Of a DNA stretch of 64,000 nucleotides, positions 50,317-58,495 are shown in pieces (the first letter of the stretch is position 1; every line of letters starts with the position of its first letter). A model generated the notes under the pieces. The model did not search any database. It saw nothing but the letters and a program-made list of their open reading frames with translations, and had not been told where the DNA came from. Where the stretch lies: contig CM057067.1 in NCBI GenBank assembly GCA_029945375.1, positions 806,001 to 870,000 of the forward strand. Reading direction: 5' to 3'. A program made the position numbers and the translations under genes. The stretch comes from Agaricus subrufescens (lineage: Eukaryota; Basidiomycota; Agaricomycetes; Agaricales; Agaricaceae).

Positions 50317-51739
50317 ATGTCCAATAGCATCGTCGCGGAACTTATTGCTAGCCAAGCGAGCTCTATTATGGGGGCGAAGTACATAAGTGGTAATGTCATC
50401 CCAATTGGTTGACCGAAAGAGCCTTTCTAACAAACTATTGGCTTACAAGCCTCTGCACTTTCGTGTCTGCTTTATGATTCTTTTCTGCACTTCGATGACG
50501 AATTGGCTGATATTTGGCTGAAATTTAGGAGAGGACCTATCCTTAGATCCTTCTTTATTCTTGGTCGATACAGTGCTATGGTCACTGTAGGATATGAAGC
50601 CATAAGTAAGATTTGCCCACAACAACTATGAGTCTCTACCCTCTTATACGTGCACCAGGTCTAGGAGTTTTTAATGTGGCAAAAATGACAACAGAGGTTA
50701 GTGTTTCAACTATCTTATGGATTCATCTTCTAATATCGACATAACTAGGAGTAAGTAAATCTGAGTCCTTGCACTGCTAAACTCATAGTATAAATTAGCT
50801 GTGGAACTTGGATAGTTATCGTAACCGTTTCCAATGGAATTTCCTTAATTGGAACAGAAGGTGTGTCGTTACCTGGTCCATTGGGAAGGTCAGGTTCAAT
50901 GCTGAGACAGAAAACGCGACCAGGAATTGTCATATACCGGTTACGATCTTTATGGCATTTCAATAGTCGTGCCACTAGAGTAATAACAGCAATGGTTATT
51001 GCCGTGTTTATTTCGATAGCTGTGTCTTTTAGCGTGGAAGCTCTTCAACTCAGAAGTATGCTTTCTCTTCATTCTTCTCTTCTTTCCGCTTGTCTGAAGT
51101 CGACTATTAGACCAGTTTATTATTGTCCCAGGTTTCCCAGGCTGTTTATTTAATCCATCATCGCCGGGACCTTTTTCATCTACGGTGGTTATAGGCACAG
51201 TTCTCGTGAGTTGTTACGCATACACTGTCCTCTTGTTACTGAAAGGAGACGAAAGGTAATTTGGGACATATTTAACTTATGCATATTTACCTGCAACACC
51301 TTTGCAACACCATATCTATGTACTTCCGACGTTTTGCAACGGTTCCGAAGAGATGGTGGTCGATATTTTCTTTGCTTATTGGGTAGGAGTCTACCTCATA
51401 TAGTTCAATATCCTTTAACCATAGCACACAGTCGTCCACATTGTTTATCTGTTAAATGTTACACTTGGCCAGGTGAGCGTAGGACGTAACATCATAACCT
51501 AATCCACTAAGTCTATTCTCACCACAGAATTCACGTCTATCTACACACCCGTATGTGTTTTGGAAGTTTCTCGCCTACCCATGCTTAATTTCATCTCTGA
51601 CTTGTCATTCAGCCTCGTAACTGCTCTTACTGCTATCATTAACGCCCGGATTTTCCATGGAATTGCCTCAGAAGCAGAAAGATATGCTGACGAATATCAT
51701 AACGCTCAAGTTGCTCTTCCAAAGGTCATAGGTTCATGA
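50317..51739 (+). CDS. DUF6533-family seven-helix membrane protein
   Basis: Basidiomycete multi-pass membrane protein of unknown function with a receptor-like layout. Exon 1 reads MSNSIVAELIASQASSIMGA then KYIS. After an intron the diagnostic DUF6533 block follows: ASALSCLLYDSFLHFDDEL then ADIWL (about 50452-50520). Next is RSFFILGRYSAMVTVGYEAI (about 50543-50602). Helix-containing exons continue with IYRLRSLWHFNSRATRV then ITAMVIAVFISIAVSFSVEA. GFPGCLFNPSSPGPFSSTVV leads to IGTVLVSCYAYTVLLLLKGD. The RRDGGRYFLCLL and VVHIVYLLNVTLGQ helices come next, and the last exon reads LPMLNFISDLSFSLVTALTA and IINARIFHGIASEAERYADE. The stop is at 51737-51739. The exon around 50700-50860 was not fully resolved. 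A large family expanded in Agaricomycetes. Confidence 0.75.
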
Positions 51740-52613
51740 AAATGTAAAAGATTAAGGCTGTCCAGAATGAACTCACTTGTATTCCAGTAGTAGGAATTTG
51801 ACAGTGTAATTATTAAGGATACAATTATGTATGAATGTTGTTCATCAGTGTTATCGTAATTATATGGAGGAGTTTAACGATCACCCCAGACGGGGGAAAG
51901 GCCACACTGAAATCTATCAACGGGTGATCGATGTGGCCGACACCCTGCTGTGACTTGTTGGATAGTATCTCGTATTGTTAATTGTTGGTACGCAACGTTA
52001 TGAGTCTTGATAATGAGCAGTTGACTTTCCCATCAATAATGCATTCCGGACAGTGCGAGCTTACAGCTGAATAACCTTTTTTGAAAGAATTGTAGTGAGC
52101 GTTCGTTTCTGATTATTCTGTTTGAGTTTATCGCGTGCAGAGCGAATACGTGTGCATTGATGATCCTGATTGCGAGAAGAACGGAGAGCCAAGTAGTCCT
52201 TGCTCGCTCAGCGCACGTACAGGCAACGGACGTGTTGAAAGACTCAGGGGTACCTACAGTTCCCATTGTGAAACGCCCACAAAAATTTCCAAGAGGTGAA
52301 ATCGAGAGATCAGACTAGGATTTTGTTCTGTGGAAGGTCCTACAGGGTTTGCCAGCGGTAAGATAGATATGGATGACGGCCATCATCAAAAACGGACGAG
52401 AGTGTAGAGGCTCAAGCGAAACAGTTTTCGCATCCCACAGCCGCAGAGACTAATAGAAGACTCCGTTGCGAGAATCACGCACGACATAAGAGGTATTGAT
52501 CTTGACTCGCCTACTTCCAAGGATGCCCTCACCACTCCGTTCTCCAAGATCGGTTCATAATTTTCGAATACAGATCGACTGTTTAATCAGGCAAGGTGCA
52601 AGAACTCTAATGC
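51740..52613. other. Convergent intergenic region, nothing recognised
   Basis: About 870 bp between the DUF6533 gene and the end of ADE1, which converge here. Only short frames without domains. Confidence 0.45.
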
Positions 52614-53743
52614 TTACTTAGTCAATAAATCAACAGCTTCTTGATATCTCGCCCTCGTCCCTTGAACAACATCTTCATCAATCGTCCATCCCTCATTCTC
52701 TCTACCCTCCGGTCCCCTCTCCAAACCCTTTCTAAATCCGGAACCTACAAGCCAATCGCGTACATATTGTTTATCAAAACTGGGTTGAGACTGTCCCGGT
52801 TCGTAACCTTTTAAAGGCCAATATCTAGATGAATCAGGTGTCAAGACTTCGTCTATTAGGATTAATTGTTTTTGGTCGCTTGAGGAGGCAGGAGATGGAA
52901 GAAGGCCGAATTCGAATTTGGTGTCGGCTAAGATCACGCCTCTTGATTCGGCATATTGGGCGGCGGTTTTATAAAGTTGAAGAGCAGCGGAGGAAATTCT
53001 ATTCAATAAATCTTGTCCAATGAGTTGCGCGGCTAAGGAGAGGGGTAGGAACGGCACAATGCAATCCATTAGAGTACTCAAGCAAGACGATATAGAGACG
53101 AACCTCGTTCAGGGGTGATGTTCTCATCATGAGCACCCTGGATGGCCTTCGTCGAGGGAGTAAATATAGGCTCTGGGAACTTTTGACTTTCGACGAGGCC
53201 TGCTGGCATGGGTATCCCATGCACCGTCTGAGACTTTTTATATTCTGCCCAAGCGGATCCTGATGAAAGTGATCAGAAAATCACTGCAGATCGATTTTTT
53301 TCAGTAGGCAAACCGCACCGGTGATATATCCTCTAACGATCGCTTCAATAGGTATAACCTCCGCCTTCTTCACTAGCATAGTACGTCCTTCGAGTTGGCT
53401 GGCGTATTTCTGTACATCAGATGGCATTTCCGACATAGATGCCGTTATCAAGTGGTTTGGAATGATATCGGCGAGTTTGTTGAACCAAAAGAGTGACAAT
53501 TTTGTGAGCAACTGGCCCTTCGTCGGTATTCCCTGATTGATGCATGAGTAAGGATGATTCGGGAGAGATAGTAGATCTCTGTTGATGAAAACGTACATTG
53601 TTCAAAATGACATCGTAGGCAGATATGCGGTCGCTTGCGACGAATAATAACGAAGAAGGATCGGAGGTCGCATAAATATCCCGAACCTTGCCCTGAGACA
53701 GCAGCCTAAGGCCGGGTAGAGTGGTTTGAAGGACTGCTGACAT
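52614..53743 (-). CDS. ADE1: SAICAR synthetase (phosphoribosylaminoimidazole-succinocarboxamide synthase)
   Basis: Purine biosynthesis enzyme that joins CAIR and aspartate with ATP to form SAICAR, in the cytosol. Exon 1 begins [20 protein letters not shown] with the nucleotide-binding loop [20 protein letters not shown] and [12 protein letters not shown]. Exon 2 has [20 protein letters not shown], then [20 protein letters not shown] and RGYITG. Exon 3 has [38 protein letters not shown] and HDENITPER. The final exon has [34 protein letters not shown] and [19 protein letters not shown]. The stop is at 52614-52616. Length is normal for fungal Ade1 (about 300 residues), single-domain, and no key motif is missing. 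It starts about 75 bp from a tRNA gene on the same strand. Confidence 0.95.
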
Positions 53744-53816
53744 TTAGGATGGAATGAGCAAAAAAGGTAATTACAGCAGTCAAAGTGACTGGGAATCACT
53801 TGACTTCTGTAATTAG

Positions 53817-53895
53817 TGACCACCGCAGGGGTCGAACCTGCAATCTCCTGATCACGGTATCGTAGTCAGACGCGATGCCATTTCGCCAGGCGGCC
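53817..53895 (-). tRNA. tRNA-Arg(ACG) with a 7-nt intron (copy 1)
   Basis: On the minus strand the sequence starts GGCCGCCTGGCGAAATGGC and ends GGTTCGACCCCTGCGGTGGTCA (T-loop GGTTCGA). The acceptor stem GGCCGCC/GGTGGTC pairs with two G-U wobbles. The anticodon stem TCTGA/TCAGG encloses loop CTACGA...A with anticodon ACG. A 7-nt intron (TACCGTG) lies between positions 37 and 38, the canonical place. Length is 79 bp including the intron. The mature sequence equals the second copy at 57530-57610. Confidence 0.92.
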
Positions 53896-54069
53896 TTGAT
53901 GCTCGATCAATAGCTCCACGCAGTTGTCTTTGCTTCAAGTGTCTTTGGAACCATTGAATGTTGTATCTCTATTATTTATATCTCTATTGGGCGCACCTTA
54001 GTCGACGGCTGTCTCAAACTCAATATCGTCAATTCCATGACAATTAGAGTTGTCTCAGTCTCTTACCTC

Positions 54070-54304
54070 TCGCTCACTCCTGGTCAGTGTCAGGGCATAG
54101 TTCTATGCTCAGCGCCTTCGCAACTCATTCCAAACTTTGCGGTTTTCTTTAGTTTGGTGACCAAGTGGCCCTGAGGAGTGATAGGGCGTCTGGGTCCACC
54201 GGACGTTATATTCTCGAGGGTCCTTCTCAGAATCAACCCACCGGGTAATTTCTGAGATGGTTGAAGTGTTGCGTTTGGCCGACTTATGGCGGGAGTCGGT
54301 GTAA
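54070..54304 (+). ncRNA. Structured element, unit 1 (candidate RNA)
   Basis: The 5' strand ACTCCTG (54076-54082) pairs with 3' CGGGAGT (54290-54296), including one G-U. A 5' hairpin GCATAG-TT-CTATGC (54095-54108) follows. The 3' consensus is GCGTTTGGCCGACTTATGGC then GGGAGTCGGTGTAACC. The interior is variable. Subfamily 1, with units 2 and 3. Confidence 0.6.
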
Positions 54305-54406
54305 CCAATGAGCTAGACATCACTTTGTTTCAAACTCCAACTTTGTCTCTTAATTTACGGACCAGAAGGGCTGCATAGCAGTACAACTGTCTCACTTCTT
54401 GCTCCT

Positions 54407-54704
54407 CACTCACTCCTGCTCAATGTCAGTGCATAGTTTTATGCATACTGCCTCACGCTAGTCGCACCTAAGCTACGGCAATATCAGAAAAGGCTTGAAA
54501 GCTAGTTAGTTTCCGGGTGACTAATAGGGCACTTTTCGCCTGCCCAGCTTGGTGACCCAAGAAGGGCAAGCGTCTGCAACTACTTCGTAGTTCATTCTCT
54601 TGTCGGTGGACTACGGTGTCCATGGGTTTTGCCCGGAATGCACCCCTAGAGGCGCCATTTCAGGCTTTGCGTCTGGCCGACATATGACAGGAGTTGGTGT
54701 AACT
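54407..54704 (+). ncRNA. Structured element, unit 2 (candidate RNA)
   Basis: ACTCCTG (54412-54418) pairs perfectly with CAGGAGT (54688-54694). The stem extends outwards through CACTC and TGGTG with one mismatch, about 12 positions in all. Hairpin TGCATA-GTTT-TATGCA at 54430-54445. The 3' block GCGTCTGGCCGACATATGAC followed by AGGAGTTGGTGTAAC matches units 1 and 3. Confidence 0.62.
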
Positions 54705-55154
54705 GTTCGTAGATACCTAGCCTTGTTTTGAATTCGATGCTCGTATCGCTCACTCTCATCTGGTGAATAATACAATTTTCTGTTACAAGAAGCGGATTCC
54801 TCTATCCTTAACACTTGCTTTTGGCTTACTCATCAAGCAAATTCTTCTCATTGTTAGTGCGGCTTTTATGTATCATAGCATGTTCGAGCACATCAGTCAT
54901 ACTCCGTCTACTACCAACACGGCTTGGGTTAAGCCTAGCCAATCTTGTCACTTTCTAGACGGTTACAGACAATATAAATTTAGGCTTCGGTGATAGAAAG
55001 GTTTTTTTTATTTTGGTTGGTACGAGAAAAGTTCAGAACATTCTAGGACTACAATTGCTTACTCCGCGTCCTGCTTATAACGGGGTTTGAATAAATTGAT
55101 GGCATTCCATGAAGCGCTACAAATAGAGCCACCCGATTGTTCTCGTCTTTCCGT

Positions 55155-55416
55155 CTCTCTCTCACTCTTAGTCAATGTCAATGCATAGTTTTATGCATAG
55201 CGCCTCGTGCATGCCACACTGGAACTCTGGTTGGGGAGAACGAGTCTCCTCTTCTCTGGAGTATTCAGTGCCATGAGGATGGGCGTCTGAAGCGCCGCCT
55301 GTCCCGCCATTCTCCCGTCCTCCATGTGGTTTTCCCTATGGGGCGTACTCCTGGGCTTTCCCGGATTGCGTGAAAGGCTTCGCATTTGGCCGGCATATGG
55401 CAGGAGTTGGTGTAGC
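55155..55416 (+). ncRNA. Structured element, unit 3 (candidate RNA)
   Basis: ACTCTTA (55164-55170) pairs with CAGGAGT (55401-55407) with one G-U and one terminal mismatch. Hairpin ATGCATA-GTTT-TATGCAT at 55181-55198. The 3' block GCATTTGGCCGGCATATGG then CAGGAGTTGGTGTAGC. The interior has other short complementary blocks. Confidence 0.58.
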
Positions 55417-56128
55417 TGACTGAGCTTTTACTTCCACATACATTTTTTCGATGTCTATAATGCTCGCTCACCAGACAGCTTACTTTCGTGACTGCTACTA
55501 GGGATGAAATTGGTACATTCTGGATACTCGCTTTCTATATACCTAGCCAACTGACGCCTTGTTATTCAGTGCAGGATCTTGTGCATAATAACAACTTACG
55601 CTGGTAACATCATCTTGACTCCCGAGGTTAGTTCATCACTTTTTGGCCAAAAGAACCTGGTTGACCTCTTGCTTTTTATCTTATACAGCGTCGCTTGTCC
55701 TATGCATGTTGTCAGTTACGATATTGATGAACTACTGCGGAGTGCTTATCCTGTAGCTCTGACCGTCCAATGTTTTTGTTGAAACCAGCAGGAGAAAAGA
55801 TCCGGCGTGATCAATGTAAAGGTCTACGCGACGGTTTACTCCTCTCTTGTTTACAGTTACTAAGTTTCAATGAGATTCGGTGAGCAGTTATTCCTTTGCA
55901 ATCGAGTCCTCGGACAAGTAACTGATCAATGATAATTTACGATAGCACTGAGAGAGAGTAGACAACGAATGTGCTTTGACATTGTAAGAAGTATTCGACA
56001 CACTGATCCGAGTTTGATCCGTTATCGTGTAGCCATCGATTAGGGTAGGCCAATATCTGAGCACGCAGTATAAAGAGGGTATGTGGGTCCTTTACAGCAC
56101 TTGTGATTTTTCCTTCGCTCCCATGTAC

Positions 56129-56300
56129 CTCGTCCTCTGACCAAGTCTCGATCGGTGCCAACCGCACTTTTTTACGGTTGTCTTCAATTCATATCCCATT
56201 TTCCGCTGTAAATGGCGGGGCTTGAGTTCGCAGCAGTATTGCGCGATAAGCCTGGGAAAGGTTGGTTGACAGGCATACGAAGGGACTTGGTTACGAGCGA
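56129..56300 (+). ncRNA. Structured element, unit 4 (candidate RNA)
   Basis: CCAAGTCTC (56141-56149) pairs with GGGACTTGG (56282-56290) over nine positions with one G-U. Hairpin CAACCG (56159) with CGGTTG (56175). The 3' block is TTGACAGGCATACGAAGGG. Subfamily 2, with units 5 and 6. Confidence 0.65.
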
Positions 56301-56471
56301 CTTATTGTTTTGTATCTTATTCTGGTTTTAGTAACGCATCCCGGCGGTTTTAAGGAGTTCTGTGTTCAGTCAATTGTTTTGACATATTCTTGGTCTAGGA
56401 AACAGCAGCGAGGAACTTGGATTGGCAAGTGGAACACTCGCGACATTAAGAGTTTTCTTTCACTCCCATTC

Positions 56472-56658
56472 ATCTCGTCCTCTGACTAAGTCTCGATCGG
56501 TGCCAACCGCACTCTTCTACAGTCGCCTTCAATTGGTATCTTGTCCGTCGCTGTGCGTCTGTACATAGCGGCGCTTGACGTGGCTGTACAGCACTGCGCG
56601 CGAAAGAATGGGAGAGGGTAGTTGACAGGCATCCGAAGGGTCTTGGTTACGAGCGATT
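56472..56658 (+). ncRNA. Structured element, unit 5 (candidate RNA)
   Basis: CTAAGTCTC (56486-56494) pairs with GGGTCTTGG (56638-56646) with two G-U and one mismatch. The 5' hairpin (after GGTGCCAACCGCAC) is weak in this copy. The 3' block GTTGACAGGCATCCGAAGGG is conserved. Confidence 0.5.
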
Positions 56659-56834
56659 TTTTGTTTGCACCTCGTTCTGGTTTTACTGACGCATCCCGGC
56701 AGGTTTTAAGGAACTCGGTTTTCGGTCCCACTGTTTTGACATGATCTTGGCTTCGTCTAGGACACAGTGGTGAGGAACCTGAATTGGCAAATGGAAAACT
56801 CGCGACATTAAGAGCTTTCTTTCATTCATATTCA

Positions 56835-56990
56835 CCTCGTCCTCTGACCCAAGACCCGATCGGTGCCAACCGCACTTTTTCTGCGGTCGTCTTTCTACCT
56901 TGTCGCCTTGAAGGAGCAGAAGCACTGCTCGTATGGGACGGGGTAAGATTTGTTGACAGGCATACGAAGGGTCTTGGTTACGAACGACTG
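56835..56990 (+). ncRNA. Structured element, unit 6 (candidate RNA)
   Basis: CCAAGACCC (56849-56857) pairs perfectly with GGGTCTTGG (56969-56977). Hairpin ACCGCA (56869) with TGCGGT (56882). Relative to unit 4, the middle pair of the terminal stem has changed on both sides (T-A to A-T). Confidence 0.65.
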
Positions 56991-57099
56991 CTTGATTTGC
57001 ATGTTCTGGTTTTACCGAAGGATCACTGTTTTAGAGGAGTTGGTTTACTAACTCCCTTGTATATTACAGTGGTCGGGTCCAAATTATAAACATCATCCT

Positions 57100-57263
57100 C
57101 CTATTCAAAACCCTCATCGGTGCCGAACGCATAGTCCTATGCACATGTCTCTGCTCGACCATCTTCGCTGGCGTTGTTACTGGATGGACTTCCATCTAAA
57201 TGAGTGGCCCGCTTTACGAGGATTGGTTGACTGGCTCACGAAAGGTTTTGGTAGAGAGCGAGA
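57100..57263 (+). ncRNA. Structured element, unit 7 (candidate RNA)
   Basis: CAAAACC (57106-57112) pairs perfectly with GGTTTTG (57244-57250). Hairpin GCATAG-TC-CTATGC at 57129-57142, as in subfamily 1. The lead ATCGGTGCCGAACGC and the 3' block GGTTGACTGGCTCACGAAAG belong to subfamily 2. This copy therefore links the two subfamilies. Confidence 0.6.
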
Positions 57264-57529
57264 TGCGATCTGCAGACGGGGGAAACCTTGTTTGGAGTAA
57301 ATGGTCGCAACTGTAGTTCGTCTTCATGGAATAATGGGCAGCATCTTGTCATCTTCAGGCTAATACTATCGGTGTCCATTGTAAAGCCAGAAACAAATTG
57401 CAACGACTGGTTACTTCATGGTACACTCGATCTCACTGGACGCCTGGGGTTCAGATAGTTACTGCTACATGGTGAGCTTGGGGAGCGAGCGCCCATATCG
57501 AAAACGCGTCATGCCGATCAAAAAGGCGA

Positions 57530-57610
57530 TGACCACCGCAGGGGTCGAACCTGCAATCTCCTGATTACATAATATCGTAGTCAGACGCGATGCCATTTCG
57601 CCAGGCGGCC
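57530..57610 (-). tRNA. tRNA-Arg(ACG) with a 9-nt intron (copy 2)
   Basis: Identical in mature sequence to the copy at 53817-53895, but the intron after position 37 is TATTATGTA (9 nt). Total length is 81 bp. Acceptor, D, anticodon and T stems all form. It lies about 70 bp beyond the end of the OPI10 gene, on the same strand. Confidence 0.92.
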
Positions 57611-57682
57611 TTTCATACAACGGATGTACAGAGATAATATAATCTGTGGGAAGTTTTTGAAAGGTGTTACTAGACTTTTATC

Positions 57683-58413
57683 CTAGTCGCTCCTCTCTAA
57701 AAATCCAACACCTCCCGCCTTCAGTTTGCTCATAAAACTGTCATACCACTTCCCAATAATACTCATCGGCACCATAACATCCGGTGTGACCGTCCTCGGA
57801 TTACCGATAAAGCTTGAGACATAGTTAAAAAGATGTTTGACGATCCGATCTGCGAGGATTGTAGGGTCTTTAGTCAGATCCGGCGTCACTTTGAGCAAGG
57901 CAGAGTTCAGGGTGGACATTTGTACTTGGATTTGATCCAGAGGCTCGATCGAGAGACCGAGGACTGCGGTTACGTCCGTGTCGGACGTCTGCATAAGGGG
58001 GGCGGACGCGAATGCGGCGTGAGTTTGATTTGATGATGTGCTGGAGGAGAATGTTCCTCGGAGGCGAAAGATGGCAGAGGGTTTGTCGTTGGAAAGCCTG
58101 ATTGATGTGAGATCCGACGAACACCGGGGACATCATGGCGAGTGACACCCACATTCCTAGTAGCTGGAAGCCTCTTCCTGGCCAGAAAAAGTGCACCGTG
58201 GCGCCGTATCCGTCAGGAAAGGGTACTTGTAGTGGCTAAATCAATACGCGATCAGCCAGACTGCGACATGCGAGAGCGCGCACCTGTCCCGAGGAGGAAG
58301 ACGCAGACATGGTTGATGGTGCTCGCATGCGGCAGCTCGAAGAGCGCGTGGGTCTCGTCGACCTGCTGGAGGTTTGTCTGGAGGAGGCGGCCTGCGACAC
58401 AACAGCCGAACAT
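57683..58413 (-). CDS. OPI10: Hikeshi/OPI10-family protein (Hsp70 nuclear import factor homologue)
   Basis: Member of the Opi10/Hikeshi (DUF775) family. Human Hikeshi carries Hsp70 into the nucleus under heat stress by binding FG nucleoporins; yeast Opi10 affects inositol/phospholipid regulation. Four exons. Exon 1 reads [20 protein letters not shown], then [20 protein letters not shown]. Exon 2 has [20 protein letters not shown] then LLG; exon 3 begins [40 protein letters not shown] follows. The C-terminal domain includes [20 protein letters not shown] and [20 protein letters not shown]. Length (about 200 residues) is normal for the family. The start at 58413 is supported by the conserved M-F-G motif. 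It shares a very short divergent promoter with RTF1. Confidence 0.9.
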
Positions 58414-58495
58414 CGTGCAGAGGATAATCGCACCGTGGGAAGTTCGGACTTGTTGTCCCCCGCACAACTGCACTCCACCTCATCCCGCCACCCCC
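58414..58495. promoter_or_regulatory. 82-bp divergent promoter between OPI10 and RTF1
   Basis: The two start codons are only 82 bp apart, so both basal promoters and 5' UTRs must overlap or extend into each other. The strip is GC-rich without a TATA box. Confidence 0.6.

Larger units (their letters stand above)
53896..57529. repeat. Array of seven related hairpin-bearing elements between two tRNA-Arg genes
   Basis: The 3.6 kb between the two tRNA genes has no protein gene. It carries seven related units, all in plus orientation, centred at about 54.2, 54.55, 55.3, 56.2, 56.6, 56.9 and 57.2 kb. They are listed individually as ncRNA candidates. Between units 3 and 4 (55.42-56.12 kb) I see only a separate 8-bp inverted repeat, TTGTTATT (55559) with AATAACAA (55587), enclosing TGCA...TGCA. 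Confidence 0.75.

Noticed and set aside
55191..55385. Short minus-strand frame inside array unit 3
   Set aside because: The unit is better explained as a structured element; the frame is not conserved in units 1 and 2.
56126..56990. Units 4-6 as a simple 350-bp tandem repeat
   Set aside because: Similarity is confined to the two ends of each unit and the stems covary. A plain tandem satellite would be similar throughout.
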